DNA of 64,000 nt from Hyphomicrobiales bacterium. GTDB lineage: Bacteria; Pseudomonadota; Alphaproteobacteria; Rhizobiales; Xanthobacteraceae. Numbering within the stretch: position 1 is the stretch's first letter; every line of letters begins with the position of its first letter. The stretch is taken from positions 22,055 to 86,054 of the forward strand of contig JACPOA010000001.1 in NCBI GenBank assembly GCA_016185205.1. The letters run 5' to 3'. Positions 35,251-46,424 of the stretch are shown here, one piece after another. Position numbers and translations under genes: made by a program. Below the pieces are notes generated by a model, which saw only the letters and a program-made list of their open reading frames with translations, was not told where the DNA came from and did no database searches.

Positions 35251-37557
35251 CTATTTTTGCATCGCGCGCCAGATGCGCTCCGATGTCGCAGGCATCTCGA
35301 TGTGCTTGACACCGAATTCCGCCAACGCGTTCACCACCGCGTTGACCACCGCCGGCAACGCGCCGACGCAACCGGCTTCGCCGACGCCCTTGGTGCCGAG
35401 CGGGTTGGTCTTGGTCGGCACCGGATTGCTCTCGACATGCATCTCGCAGAGATTGTGCGCGCGCGGCATGGCGTAATCCATGAACGAGGCGGTGACCAAT
35501 TGGCCGCTGCCGTCGAATTGGATGTCCTCCATCAACGCTTGTCCCGCGCCCTGCGCGATGCCGCCCTGCACCTGGCCATGCACCAGCAGCGGGTTGAGCA
35601 CGGTGCCGACATCGTCGACCACGCTGTAGCGCACGATCTCCGGCACGCCGGTCTCCAGGTCGATCTCGACTTCGCAGACATGGCAGCCGTTGGGATAGTT
35701 GTTGACCGGCGCCTTGTAGACGGCGGTAGCGATCAGTCCGGGCTCCATGTCCTTGGGGATTTTCGCCGGATTGGCGGCGTCGGCCGCGACTTCTTTGATC
35801 GTGATCGTCTGGTTGGTTTTGTTCGACGAGAACACGCCGTCGGCGAACTTGATGTCGTCGGCCGGCACCTTGAGCGCGTGCGCGGCGATGAGACGCGCCT
35901 TGGCGATCACCTTCTGCGTCGCCATGGCAAAGGCCGAACCCGCCATGGTGGCCGAGCGCGAGCCGCCGGTGCCTTCGCCGAAGAACACGTCGTCGGTGTC
36001 GCCTTGCACGTAGCGCACGTCGTTCGGGTCGAGCCCGAGCTGGTCGCAGACCAGTTGCTTGAACGTGGTCTCGTGGCCTTGGCCTTGCGTGACCGAGCCG
36101 GAATAGAGCGTGGCGCTTCCGCCGCGGTCGAAGCGCACCTCGGCGCCTTCCGCGCTGGGCGCGGCGGCGCGCTCGATGGTGTTGGAAATGCCGATCCCTA
36201 AGAGCTTGCCGCGTTGGCGGGCGGCCTTGCGGCGCTGCTCAAAGCCTTTGTGATCGGCGAGCTGCAGCGCGATGTCCATGTTCTTCTCGAACTCGCCGCA
36301 GTCATAGGTGAACGTCAAGCCGGTCTTGAACGGCATCTGCGCGGGCGAAATGTAATTGCGCCGGCGCAGCTCGGCCGGATCGATCCTCAGCTCGGCCGCC
36401 GCCAGATCGACCATGCGCTCGATCACGAAGCCGGCTTCCGGCCGGCCGTTGCCGCGATAGGGCCGTACCGGATTGGTGTGCGTGAACACCGCGCTGATGT
36501 CGGCGTAGATCGCCGGCGTGCGGTAGGTGCCGGCCAGCGTCCCGGCGTTCAACACGAAGGCCGGCATGTTGTGTTGCAGATAGGCGCCGATGGCGGCCAG
36601 CGTCGTCACCCGTAACCCTAAGAAATTGCCGTCACTGTCGAGCGCGAGCTCGGCCTCGGTGACATTGTCGCGCGCCTGCGCGTCGGACAGGAACGCCTCG
36701 GTGCGCGTGCTCATCCATTTGACCGGTCGCCCGGTGAGCTTAGACGCGAGCAGCACCAGCGGCGTTTCGTTGAACACCGGCGTCTTCATGCCGAAGCTGC
36801 CGCCGATGTCGCCGGTGGTGACGCGCACCTTGCTCTCCGGCACTTTCAGCATGCGCGCGACATCGGAGCGGAAGCCGTGCGCGCGCTGGATCGGGGAGTG
36901 GATGGTGTAGCGGCCGTCGCTTGAATTATAGACGCCGACGGCGCCGCGCGGCTCCATGGCGGCGGCGGTGACGCGGTTGATGACGAATCGATGTTTCACC
37001 ACATGGGCGGCGCGCGCGAAAGCGGCGTCGGTCGCCGCCTTGTCGCCGAGCAGTTCGACGAAGGAAATATTGTCCGCGCAATCGTCATAGACGCGCGGCG
37101 CGCCCGGCTTGACCGCCTCGGCGACCGAGGTCACGGCCGGCAGCGGCTCGTAGTCGACCGCGATCAGCTCGGCGCCGTCCATCGCCTGCGCGGCGGTTTC
37201 CGCCACCACAAAAGCGACGCAGTCGCCGACCCAGCGCACGCGATCTTCCGCCAGCACGGTGTAGCGCGGCAGCGCCATGGGCTCAGCCCCGCGGCGTTTC
37301 AATCCGGGATGACTGGGCAGGTCGCCGAAGCCGGAGGCTTTCCAGTCGGTCGCGGTGATCACCGCCAGCACGCCGGGCGAAGCCGTAGCCGCGCTCACAT
37401 CGATCGACTTGATTTTGGCATGCGCGTACGGCGAGCGCAGCACCACGCCGAAGGCCATGCCGGGATAGACCACGTCATCGATATAATACCCGCCGCCGCG
37501 CACCAGGCGCGGGTCCTCGAAGCGCGGCACACCCTGGCCGATGGCGAATTCACCCAT
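35251..37557 (-). CDS. Molybdenum hydroxylase large subunit (CoxL/xanthine dehydrogenase family)
   Basis: The 768-residue protein binds molybdopterin cytosine dinucleotide and hydroxylates an organic substrate. Landmarks are RFEDPRLVRGGGYYIDD, the GGSFGMK cofactor loop, RPYRGNGRPEAG, and the C-terminal LGTKGVGEAG with the catalytic Glu. The active-site loop is the YRG(A/N)GR type, not the AYRCSFR loop of true CO dehydrogenase, so CO oxidation is unlikely. The medium (FAD) and small (2Fe-2S) subunits are not encoded next to it; they may be elsewhere in the genome. Confidence 0.9.
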   Translation of the reverse strand: MGEFAIGQGVPRFEDPRLVRGGGYYIDDVVYPGMAFGVVLRSPYAHAKIKSIDVSAATASPGVLAVITATDWKASGFGDLPSHPGLKRRGAEPMALPRYTVLAEDRVRWVGDCVAFVVAETAAQAMDGAELIAVDYEPLPAVTSVAEAVKPGAPRVYDDCADNISFVELLGDKAATDAAFARAAHVVKHRFVINRVTAAAMEPRGAVGVYNSSDGRYTIHSPIQRAHGFRSDVARMLKVPESKVRVTTGDIGGSFGMKTPVFNETPLVLLASKLTGRPVKWMSTRTEAFLSDAQARDNVTEAELALDSDGNFLGLRVTTLAAIGAYLQHNMPAFVLNAGTLAGTYRTPAIYADISAVFTHTNPVRPYRGNGRPEAGFVIERMVDLAAAELRIDPAELRRRNYISPAQMPFKTGLTFTYDCGEFEKNMDIALQLADHKGFEQRRKAARQRGKLLGIGISNTIERAAAPSAEGAEVRFDRGGSATLYSGSVTQGQGHETTFKQLVCDQLGLDPNDVRYVQGDTDDVFFGEGTGGSRSATMAGSAFAMATQKVIAKARLIAAHALKVPADDIKFADGVFSSNKTNQTITIKEVAADAANPAKIPKDMEPGLIATAVYKAPVNNYPNGCHVCEVEIDLETGVPEIVRYSVVDDVGTVLNPLLVHGQVQGGIAQGAGQALMEDIQFDGSGQLVTASFMDYAMPRAHNLCEMHVESNPVPTKTNPLGTKGVGEAGCVGALPAVVNAVVNALAEFGVKHIEMPATSERIWRAMQK

Positions 37558-37617
37558 GCGAAAGTCTGCCTGTTGAGTTTGATCAGCCGGCGGGAAGAGA
37601 AGCGAGTAGGTGAGTAT

Positions 37618-38739
<1,122 letters not shown>

Positions 38740-38820
38740 CTACAAGCGGATTTATGTTCGTCGTGAATTCAGGCAAAGTGACGCCCAAACAACCCCGGAA
38801 CGGCGGTTGAGAGGACGAAA

Positions 38821-41800
38821 GTGGCCAGCGACATTCTGATTGCCAAGGAGGCCAAGGATACCGGCGCGACGGCCCCCCGCGGCGCCGTCGGGCGCAAGCG
38901 CGCCACCAGCCTGGGCGAAGCCCCGCTGCGCTTCATCACCGCGGCCAGCCTGTTCGACGGCCACGACGCCTCGATCAACATCATGCGCCGCATCCTGCAG
39001 GCGCACGGTGCGGAGGTGGTCCATCTCGGCCACAATCGCTCGGTCGACGACATCGTCACCGCCGCCATCCAGGAGGACGCCCACGCCATCGCCGTGAGCT
39101 CCTACCAGGGCGGCCACGTCGAATATTTCAAATACATGATCGACCTGCTGAAGGAACGCGGCGCCGGTCATGTCCGCGTCTTTGGCGGCGGCGGCGGCGT
39201 GATCGTGCGCGAGGAGATCGACGAGCTGCACGCCTATGGCGTCGCCCGCATCTACTCGCCCGAGGACGGCCAGCACATGGGCCTCGACGGCATGATCGCC
39301 GACATGGCCGAGCGCGCCCGCCAGGACTTGTGCGCGACGCAGCCCGCCGACCTCAATGGCTTGTTCAAGGGCGAGCACGGGACGCTGGCGCGCATCATCA
39401 GCGCCATCGAGGCGGGCCGCCTCAAGGACGGCCATTTGAGCAAGATTCGCGAGGCGGCGGCGAAGGCGAAGAAGGCGCCGGTGCTCGGCATCACCGGCAC
39501 CGGCGGCGCCGGCAAGTCGTCGCTGACCGACGAATTGATCCGCCGCTTGCGCCAGCACAGCGGCGAGCCGCGCATCGCCGTCATCGCCATCGATCCGATC
39601 CGCCGCAAGACCGGCGGCGCGCTGCTCGGCGACCGTATTCGCATGAACGCCATCGCCGCGCCCAATATCTATTTCCGTTCGCTCACGACGCGCACCGCCG
39701 CCAACGAGGTGCCCGAGGCGCTGCTCGACATCATCGCCGCCTGCAAGGCGGCCGGCTTCGAACTGGTGATCGTCGAGACCCCCGGCATCGGCCAGGGCGA
39801 CGCCGGCATCGTGCCGGTCTCCGACGTGTCGGTCTACGTCATGACGCCGGAATTCGGCGCGGCCAGCCAACTCGAAAAGATCGACATGCTCGACTACGCC
39901 GACGTGGTGGCGATCAACAAGTTCGACCGCCGCGGCGCGGCCGACGCGCTGCGCGACGTGTCCAAGCAGTATCAGCGCAACCACAAATTATTTTCCGCCA
40001 AGCCCGAGGACATGCCGGTGTTCGGCACCATCGCCTCGCGTTTCGACGATCAGGGCGTCACGGCCTTGTCGCAGACTTTGCTGCGCGTCTTCAACGACAA
40101 GGGTTTCGGTGCGTGGCGCAGCGATCGCAAGCCGCTGCATATCCGCGCCAGCGAGCCGGGCGCCGCCATCGTGCCGCCGAAGCGCCAGCGCTATCTGGCC
40201 GAGGTGGCCGAATGCGTGCGCGGCTACCATAAGACGGTCGCCGAACAGGTGGCGATCGCGCGCGAGCGCCAGCATTTGCGCGAAGCCAAGCGCATGCTGG
40301 AGGAGGCGGGCGCCGACACCGCCGCGCTTGAGGCCGCCTACCAGAAGCGCCAGCAGCAACTCGATCCGCGCGCCGGGCGGCTGATCGAACGCTGGCCGGA
40401 GGTGACGAAGGCCTATGCCGGCGACGAATACGTGGTGAAAATCCGCGGCCACGAGCGCCGCAACCGGCTGACTTACGAGACTCTGTCGGGCACCCGCATC
40501 CCCAAGGTGGCGCTGCCGAAATATCAGGACGAGGGCGAAATCCTCAAATGGCTGCTGAAGGAGAACGTGCCCGGCAGCTTCCCCTATACCGGCGGCGTGT
40601 TCGCCTTCAAGCGCGACAACGAGGACCCGACCCGCATGTTCGCGGGCGAGGGCGATCCGTTCCGCACCAACCAGCGGTTCAAATATCTATCCAAGGATTC
40701 GTCCGCCAAGCGGCTGTCGACCGCCTTCGATTCCGTCACGCTGTACGGCTGGGACCCGGAGGAGAGGCCCGACATCTACGGCAAGGTGGGAAATTCCGGA
40801 GTCTCCATCGCCACGCTCGACGACATGAAGACGCTCTATGACGGCTTCGACCTGTGCGATCCGACCACCTCCGTCTCCATGACCATCAACGGGCCGGCGC
40901 CGACCATCCTCGCCATGTTCTTCAACACGGCGATCGACCAGCAGCTCGACAAGTTCCGAACTGAGAACAAGCGCGAGCCGAACGACGAGGAGGCGGAAAA
41001 AATCAGGGAGTGGACGCTGTCGAGCGTGCGCGGCACCGTGCAGGCCGACATCCTGAAAGAGGACCAGGGCCAGAACACCTGCATCTTCTCCACCGAATTC
41101 GCGCTACGGATGATGGCCGACATCCAGGAATATTTCGTGCAGCACGAGGTGCGCAATTTCTATTCGGTGTCGATCTCCGGCTACCACATCGCCGAAGCCG
41201 GCGCGAACCCGATCTCGCAGCTCGCCTTCACGATGGCCAACGGCTTCACCTATGTGGAGGCTTATCTGGCGCGCGGCATGCACATCGACAGCTTCGCGCC
41301 CAACCTGTCGTTCTTCTTCTCCAACGGCATGGACGCCGAATACAGCGTGCTCGGCCGCGTCGCGCGCCGCATCTGGGCAGCGGCCATGCGCTTCAAATAC
41401 GGCGCCAACGAGCGCTCGCAGAAGCTCAAATACCACACCCAGACCTCCGGCCGCTCGCTGCACGCGCAGGAGATGGATTTCAACGACATCCGCACCACGC
41501 TGCAGGCGCTGATCGGCACCTACGATCACGCCAACTCCATGCACACCAACGCCTATAACGAGGCGGTGACCACGCCGACGCGCGAGTCGGTGCGCCGCGC
41601 CATGGCGATCCAGCATATCCTCAACAAGGAATGGGGGCTGGCGAAAAACCAGAATCCCAACCAGGGCTCGTTCATCATCGAGGAACTGACCGATCTGGTG
41701 GAAGAGGCGGTGCTGAAGGAATTCGAGCGCATCTCCGAGCGCGGCGGCGTGCTCGGCGCCATGGAGACCGGCTATCAGCGCGGCAAGATTCAGGACGAGT

Positions 41801-42129
41801 CGCTGTTCTACGAGGGCAAGAAGCACGACGGCTCGCTGCCGATCGTCGGCGTCAACACCTTCCTCGACGAGCAGGCGCCGGCGACGACGATCACGCCCGA
41901 GCTCGCCCGCTCGACCGAGGAGGAAAAGCGCAGTCAGATCGCGCGCGTGCGCGCGTTCCAGCAGCGGCACGCGACGGAATCCGGGTCCATGCTGAAGCGT
42001 CTGCAACAGACGGCCGCCGAGGGCGGCAACATGTTCGCGGAGCTGATGCAGGCGGCGCGCTGCTGCTCGCTCGGGCAGGTCACCCACGCGCTGTTCGCCG
42101 CCGGCGGCGAATACAGGCGCAACGTCTAG
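38821..42129 (+). CDS. icmF: Fused isobutyryl-CoA mutase (IcmF)
   Basis: IcmF interconverts isobutyryl-CoA and n-butyryl-CoA with adenosylcobalamin, with its own G-protein chaperone fused in. The 1102-residue protein has, in order: a B12-binding domain ([14 protein letters not shown] at about 46, then [11 protein letters not shown]), a MeaB-like GTPase ([12 protein letters not shown] at about 222, [16 protein letters not shown]), and the mutase barrel ([40 protein letters not shown]). Start is GTG 38821 behind GAGGACGAAA. Downstream valine-catabolism genes support an isobutyryl-CoA substrate, but the methylmalonyl-CoA mutase branch is related. Confidence 0.93.
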   Translation: MASDILIAKEAKDTGATAPRGAVGRKRATSLGEAPLRFITAASLFDGHDASINIMRRILQAHGAEVVHLGHNRSVDDIVTAAIQEDAHAIAVSSYQGGHVEYFKYMIDLLKERGAGHVRVFGGGGGVIVREEIDELHAYGVARIYSPEDGQHMGLDGMIADMAERARQDLCATQPADLNGLFKGEHGTLARIISAIEAGRLKDGHLSKIREAAAKAKKAPVLGITGTGGAGKSSLTDELIRRLRQHSGEPRIAVIAIDPIRRKTGGALLGDRIRMNAIAAPNIYFRSLTTRTAANEVPEALLDIIAACKAAGFELVIVETPGIGQGDAGIVPVSDVSVYVMTPEFGAASQLEKIDMLDYADVVAINKFDRRGAADALRDVSKQYQRNHKLFSAKPEDMPVFGTIASRFDDQGVTALSQTLLRVFNDKGFGAWRSDRKPLHIRASEPGAAIVPPKRQRYLAEVAECVRGYHKTVAEQVAIARERQHLREAKRMLEEAGADTAALEAAYQKRQQQLDPRAGRLIERWPEVTKAYAGDEYVVKIRGHERRNRLTYETLSGTRIPKVALPKYQDEGEILKWLLKENVPGSFPYTGGVFAFKRDNEDPTRMFAGEGDPFRTNQRFKYLSKDSSAKRLSTAFDSVTLYGWDPEERPDIYGKVGNSGVSIATLDDMKTLYDGFDLCDPTTSVSMTINGPAPTILAMFFNTAIDQQLDKFRTENKREPNDEEAEKIREWTLSSVRGTVQADILKEDQGQNTCIFSTEFALRMMADIQEYFVQHEVRNFYSVSISGYHIAEAGANPISQLAFTMANGFTYVEAYLARGMHIDSFAPNLSFFFSNGMDAEYSVLGRVARRIWAAAMRFKYGANERSQKLKYHTQTSGRSLHAQEMDFNDIRTTLQALIGTYDHANSMHTNAYNEAVTTPTRESVRRAMAIQHILNKEWGLAKNQNPNQGSFIIEELTDLVEEAVLKEFERISERGGVLGAMETGYQRGKIQDESLFYEGKKHDGSLPIVGVNTFLDEQAPATTITPELARSTEEEKRSQIARVRAFQQRHATESGSMLKRLQQTAAEGGNMFAELMQAARCCSLGQVTHALFAAGGEYRRNV

Positions 42130-42191
42130 CCGTCGCTGTCCGGATCAGACTTCACGCGCGGTTCACATCCAATAATAACGGAGCGCGCGAC

Positions 42192-43058
42192 ATGAACGGC
42201 GGCACGGACCCTTCCAATCACAGCATCGATGCCCTGCTTCCGCCGGAGATTGCCCGCAAAGCCGAGGCGGTCGGCGTGCAAAAGACCAGAATGGATGTGA
42301 TGAGCCTGTTGGCGCTCGCCGTGCTGGCCGGCGCGTTCATTGCTCTGGGCGCTATGTTTGCCACCACGGTGCTGGCGGGCGCCGATGGCGTTCTGCCGTT
42401 CGGAATAAGCCGGCTGCTGTCCGGCGTGGTGTTCTGCCTCGGGCTCATCCTGATCGTGGTCGGCGGCGCCGAGCTGTTCACCGGCAACACGCTGATGGTG
42501 ATGGCCTGGGCCGCCGGCGAAGTGCGCTTGCGCGAAATGCTGCGCGCCTGGGCGATCGTCTATGTCGGCAACTTCATCGGCGCGGTCGGCACCGCCGGGC
42601 TGGTGTTCCTGTCCGGCCAGTATCTGTCCGGCAAGGGCAGCGTCGCCATGGTGGCGCTCAATCTCGCGCTCACCAAGGCCACGCTGCCATTCCACCACGC
42701 GCTGTTCCTCGGCATCCTGTGCAATGTGCTGGTGTGCCTGGCGGTGTGGCTTGCCTTCGGCGCGCGCAGCACCACCGACAAGGTGCTGGCGGTGATTTTT
42801 CCGGTGTCGGCCTTCGTGGTCGCCGGCTTCGAGCACTCGGTCGCCAACATGTACCTCGTCCCGCTCGGCCTGTTCATCAAGGCGTGGGGGCCGTCGGAAC
42901 TGTGGGCGCAGATGGCAAGCGCTCCGGCCGATTACGGCGCGCTGACCTGGCCGGCGTTTTTCGAATGCCTGATCCCGGTGACCATCGGCAATATCATCGG
43001 CGGCGGCGGGCTGGTGGGGGCGGTCTATTGGTTCATTTACTTGCGCAAGCGGTCATGA
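42192..43058 (+). CDS. Formate/nitrite transporter (FNT) family channel
   Basis: The 288-residue protein has six membrane helices and the FNT signature features: ALGAMFATTVLAG, GGAELFTGNTLMV with the omega-loop, VYVGNFIGAVGTA, GILCNVLVCLAVWLA, FEHSVANMYLVPLG and a C-terminal TIGNIIGGG. Such pentamers pass formate, nitrite or hydrosulfide. The ATG at 42192 follows a GGAG 8 bp upstream; the much longer frame to 41631 is antiphase to icmF. The stop overlaps the hydrolase gene (ATGA). Nitrite would fit with nrfA 7 kb away, but that link is inference. Confidence 0.9.
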   Translation: MNGGTDPSNHSIDALLPPEIARKAEAVGVQKTRMDVMSLLALAVLAGAFIALGAMFATTVLAGADGVLPFGISRLLSGVVFCLGLILIVVGGAELFTGNTLMVMAWAAGEVRLREMLRAWAIVYVGNFIGAVGTAGLVFLSGQYLSGKGSVAMVALNLALTKATLPFHHALFLGILCNVLVCLAVWLAFGARSTTDKVLAVIFPVSAFVVAGFEHSVANMYLVPLGLFIKAWGPSELWAQMASAPADYGALTWPAFFECLIPVTIGNIIGGGGLVGAVYWFIYLRKRS

Positions 43059-44110
43059 CGGACGACATCCTGTTCGAGCGGCGCGGCGCCGCCGGCATCG
43101 TCACGCTCAACCGGCCGCGGGCGCTCAATGCCATCACCCACGGCATGATACGCGCGTTGCGCGCGCAACTCGACACCTGGGCCGACGATGCGGCGGTGAC
43201 GCGGGTGGTGATCCAGGCCGCGGGCGAGCGCGCGTTTTCCGCCGGCGGCGATATCCGCGCGCTTTACGATCTCGGCCGCGCCGGCTGCTACGACCAGGCA
43301 CTGCAATTCATGCGCGACGAATACATGCTCAATGCGGCGATCAAGCGGTTCCGCAAGCCTTACGTCGCGCTGATCGACGGCATCGTCATGGGTGGCGGCG
43401 TTGGCGTGTCGGTACACGGCTCGCACCGCGTCGCCGGTGACCGCTTCCAGTTCGCTATGCCGGAAGTGGGCATTGGGTTCTTTCCGGACGTTGGCGCCAC
43501 CTGGTTCCTGCCGCGCATGCCGGGCGAGCTCGGCACCTATTGCGCGCTCACCGGCGAGCGCTTCGGCATTGCCGACGGCTGCGGCGCCGGGCTGGCGACC
43601 CATCGCATTGCGTCGGCGCGCTTTGGCGCGCTGCTCGATGGGCTGGCCGGCGCCGTGTCGATCGACGCCGTGCTGGCGGCCTTTGCGGAGCCGGCAGGCG
43701 AGGGGCCGATCCTGGTGCGGCGCGCCGCGATCGACCGGCTGTTTGCCGGCAATCAGGTTGAGGGGATCATCGAAGCGATCGAGCGCGAAGCCGCATCGGG
43801 CGGCGCCGATGCCGAATGGGCCGGCAAGACCGCCGCCACCATTCGCACAAAATCGCCGCTCAGCCTGAAGCTGGCGCTGGCGCAGGTGCGGCGCGGCGGA
43901 AGCTGGGATTTCGAGACGTGCATGCGCGCCGAATTCCGCATAGTGTCGCGCGTCATCCAGGACCACGATTTCCATGAAGGCGTGCGCGCCGTGATCGTCG
44001 ACAAGGACAACAAGCCGCGCTGGCAGCCGGCAACGCTCGACGCGGTGAGCGCGGCGGAGGTTGAGCGTCATTTCACGCCACTCGCAACCGGCGATCTGGT
44101 GCTGCCATGA
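43055..44110 (+). CDS. 3-Hydroxyisobutyryl-CoA hydrolase (crotonase family)
   Basis: This valine-pathway enzyme releases 3-hydroxyisobutyrate from its CoA ester. The 351-residue protein has crotonase oxyanion motifs (ERAFSAGGDIRALYDLG, DGIVMGGGVGVSVHG) and the longer C-terminal part typical of hydrolases, with IGFFPDVGATWFLPRMPG. It overlaps the FNT gene by 4 bp and the DUF6163 gene by 4 bp, so the four genes from the FNT channel to mmsB form one transcription unit. Enoyl-CoA hydratase would be the alternative. Confidence 0.9.
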   Translation: MTDDILFERRGAAGIVTLNRPRALNAITHGMIRALRAQLDTWADDAAVTRVVIQAAGERAFSAGGDIRALYDLGRAGCYDQALQFMRDEYMLNAAIKRFRKPYVALIDGIVMGGGVGVSVHGSHRVAGDRFQFAMPEVGIGFFPDVGATWFLPRMPGELGTYCALTGERFGIADGCGAGLATHRIASARFGALLDGLAGAVSIDAVLAAFAEPAGEGPILVRRAAIDRLFAGNQVEGIIEAIEREAASGGADAEWAGKTAATIRTKSPLSLKLALAQVRRGGSWDFETCMRAEFRIVSRVIQDHDFHEGVRAVIVDKDNKPRWQPATLDAVSAAEVERHFTPLATGDLVLP

Positions 44111-44556
44111 CCGAATCGGAATTCCACGACGACCTGCATACGCTCGAGCCGGTGCACGAGCCGTCCGGCCAGCCGGACATCGGCCGCTGGACGCGCCGAC
44201 TGGTGCTGTTCCTGCGCGTGATGGCCGGCGTGTCGATGCTCAAGGGGCTGTATCACTGGTCGTGGGTGTGCGGCATCGCCGTTCTGCCCCACGAGGCGTT
44301 CGAAAATCATTCGATCGCCTGGCAGTCCGCCACGGTGTTTTTCGCGGTGATCGATCTGGTCGCCGCCGTCGGCTTGTGGCTCGCCGCCGCCTGGGGGGCG
44401 GTGATCTGGCTGACCGCGGCCGCCTCGATGCTGGCGGTGGAAATATTTTTTCCGCAGGTGTTCGGCGGCGGCTTTCTGACGGTCGCCGTGGAAGGCGTGC
44501 TGCTTGCGCTCTATCTCTGGCTGGCATTGAAGTCGGCGCACGAACATCTGGAATAA
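44107..44556 (+). CDS. DUF6163-like membrane protein
   Basis: The 149-residue protein has four predicted membrane helices (LVLFLRVMAGVSMLKGLYHW, VFFAVIDLVAAVGLWLAAA, AVIWLTAAASMLAVEIFF, LTVAVEGVLLALYLWLAL). A soluble acidic N-terminus precedes them. It matches a Rhizobiales family of unknown function, and its position between the hydrolase and mmsB suggests coregulation. Function is not assigned. Confidence 0.72.
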   Translation: MTESEFHDDLHTLEPVHEPSGQPDIGRWTRRLVLFLRVMAGVSMLKGLYHWSWVCGIAVLPHEAFENHSIAWQSATVFFAVIDLVAAVGLWLAAAWGAVIWLTAAASMLAVEIFFPQVFGGGFLTVAVEGVLLALYLWLALKSAHEHLE

Positions 44557-44583
44557 CTAACTTCGGTATTGGAGGAGGGCGTG

Positions 44584-45468
44584 ATGGCACGCATAGGATT
44601 CATCGGGCTCGGCAATATGGGCCTGCCGATGGCGCAGAACCTGATCAAGGCCGGCCACCAGGTCGAAGGCGTCGACGTCAATGCTGCCGCGCTCGAAAGA
44701 CTTAAAAGCGCCGGCGGGACCAGTGTCGAATTCGTCAAGGTCGCAGCGTCGCGCGCCGATGTCGTCATCACCATGCTGCCGTCGGGCAAGGAGGTGCGCG
44801 CGGTCTATCTCGGAGCCGCCGGCATCATCGAGAACGCCAATGCCGGAACGCTGCTGATCGACTGCTCGACCATCGACGTGGACACCGCGCGCGCGGTCGC
44901 CGGCGAGGCGGAGAAGAAGGGATTGCTGATGCTCGACGCGCCGGTGTCCGGCGGCGTCGGCGGCGCCACCGCCGGCACGCTCACCTTCATGGTCGGCGGC
45001 AGCGCGCAGGCGTTCACGCGCGCGGAGTCGATTCTGCAAAAGATGGGCAAGACGATTGTGCATGCCGGCGGCGCCGGCAACGGTCAGGCCGCCAAGATCT
45101 GCAACAACATGATCCTCGGCGTGTCGATGATCGCGGTGTCGGAAGCCTTCGTGCTGGCGGAGAAACTCGGGCTCGACCACCAGAAGCTGTTCGACATCTC
45201 GTCCAAGTCGTCGGGCCAGTGCTGGTCGATGACGACCTATTGCCCGGTACCGGGGCCGGTGCCGACCTCGCCCGCCAACCGCGACTACCAGGCCGGTTTT
45301 ACCGCCGCCATGATGCTCAAGGATTTACGATTGTCGCAGGACGCGGCCAAGGCCGCCGGCGCCAGGACGCAATTGGGCGCCGACGCGGCAAGGATTTATT
45401 CAGCCTATGTCGAGAGCGGGGAGGGGCCGCGCGATTTTTCCGGCATCATCCGCTTCGTTCGCGGCTGA
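44584..45468 (+). CDS. mmsB: 3-Hydroxyisobutyrate dehydrogenase
   Basis: MmsB oxidises 3-hydroxyisobutyrate to methylmalonate semialdehyde with NAD+ in valine breakdown. The 294-residue protein has the Rossmann GFIGLGNMGLPMAQNL motif, the DAPVSGGVGGA substrate motif, the catalytic Lys in GAGNGQAAKICNNM and the KDLRLSQDAAK helix. ATG 44584 is placed by GGAGGAGGGC just upstream; the TTG at 44569 is rejected. It is the last gene of this unit. Confidence 0.95.
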   Translation: MARIGFIGLGNMGLPMAQNLIKAGHQVEGVDVNAAALERLKSAGGTSVEFVKVAASRADVVITMLPSGKEVRAVYLGAAGIIENANAGTLLIDCSTIDVDTARAVAGEAEKKGLLMLDAPVSGGVGGATAGTLTFMVGGSAQAFTRAESILQKMGKTIVHAGGAGNGQAAKICNNMILGVSMIAVSEAFVLAEKLGLDHQKLFDISSKSSGQCWSMTTYCPVPGPVPTSPANRDYQAGFTAAMMLKDLRLSQDAAKAAGARTQLGADAARIYSAYVESGEGPRDFSGIIRFVRG

Positions 45469-45703
45469 TTTTTCAACTCTTGCGTCCCACAATGACGCAG
45501 CGCGCCGTCGCAAGGTGAACGAACTCTTGCGCCGTTTGATTCAATTGCGTCTTCAACGAAACATTCACCCTTGCAAATAAACCTAATCTTTATGGTGTTA
45601 TTTAAGCCGATTTTAGATTGCCCCTTATAGGGTCGTCCTCTGGAACGGGGGAACAGGGCCTCGTTACCAAAACGCAGACAATAAAACGCAAGGGGCGTTG
45701 AAC
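45469..45703. promoter_or_regulatory. Gap with promoter region of the ldtR-like gene
   Basis: This 235-bp stretch has no gene and is AT-richer from about 45540. A small palindrome, CCCTTATAGGG (45622-45632), lies 72 bp before the regulator start; MarR regulators often bind such sites in their own promoters. That use is inference. Confidence 0.35.
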
Positions 45704-46216
45704 ATGAAAGCCGTTGCGAAAACGGTCGAACCCGCCGAGCGCGAGGCGCGTTTCGACCATATCCGGCCTCTCTATCATGAGGCTCTGACCTTGGTGGAGC
45801 GGCTGCATCGTCGGCTGCTCGACGTCATCAAGGATGAATTCGATCGCCGCGGTCGCTCCGACATCAATTCGGTGCAGGCGCTGTTGCTCTACAACATCGG
45901 CGACAAGGAACTCACCGCCGGGGAGCTGCGCACGCGCGGCTACTATCTCGGCTCCAACGTATCCTACAATCTCAAGAAGCTGGTCGAGATGAACTTCCTC
46001 GATCACCAGCGCAGCCGCGTCGACCGCCGTTCGGTTCGCATCAAGCTGACCGAAAAGGGCATCGAGGTGCGCGACATCGTCGAGAACCTCTACCAGAAGC
46101 ATGTGCGCACGGTGGAGCAGGTCGGCGGCATCAATGCCGACGAGTTCACGACGCTGAACAAGTCGCTGCACCGGCTTGAGCGCTTCTGGACCGACCAGAT
46201 CCTCTATCGCCTGTAA
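45704..46216 (+). CDS. ldtR: MarR-family regulator, LdtR-like
   Basis: The 170-residue winged-helix protein matches the LdtR group, which in Liberibacter controls an L,D-transpeptidase and cell-wall stress genes and responds to small aromatic ligands. Seen here are FDHIRPLYHEALTLVERLHRRLLDVIKDEFDRRG, the recognition helix YYLGSNVSYNLKKLVEM and the wing RSRVDRRSVRIKLTEKG. ATG 45704 follows AAGGGGCG. No L,D-transpeptidase is in the window, so its targets lie elsewhere. Confidence 0.85.
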   Translation: MKAVAKTVEPAEREARFDHIRPLYHEALTLVERLHRRLLDVIKDEFDRRGRSDINSVQALLLYNIGDKELTAGELRTRGYYLGSNVSYNLKKLVEMNFLDHQRSRVDRRSVRIKLTEKGIEVRDIVENLYQKHVRTVEQVGGINADEFTTLNKSLHRLERFWTDQILYRL

Positions 46217-46258
46217 CCGCCTTCCAAACGATTTACTCGCGTACTGGCGGAACGACTT

Positions 46259-46288
46259 GCCCCGGCCCTCGCGGCCGGGGCTTTTTTT
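46259..46288 (+). terminator. Rho-independent terminator of the ldtR-like gene
   Basis: GCCCCGGCC (46259-46267) pairs with GGCCGGGGC (46273-46281), followed by seven T. It insulates the regulator gene from the graspetide operon. Confidence 0.92.
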
Positions 46289-46347
46289 AGGGTGCTGCTA
46301 ACGCATATTTTCTCTGATTGTTGCGCGTTACTGTCTCAACTTGAACG

Positions 46348-46368
46348 ATTCAACCGCATAGGTTGAAT
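46348..46368. promoter_or_regulatory. Operator-like palindrome upstream of the graspetide operon
   Basis: ATTCAACC (46348-46355), a 5-bp spacer GCATA, and GGTTGAAT (46361-46368) form a perfect inverted repeat 57 bp before the precursor ATG. The surrounding sequence is AT-rich. A regulator-binding site is the simplest reading; no regulator is identified. Confidence 0.5.
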
Positions 46369-46424
46369 GAAGCTGAAATAACAGCTATAAAGATCGGTCG
46401 CATAATGACAGGGAGAAAGCGACC

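Noticed and set aside
35251..37557. Aerobic CO dehydrogenase (CoxL form I)
   Set aside because: The active-site loop is PYRGNGRPE rather than AYRCSFR, and the CoxM and CoxS subunits are absent.
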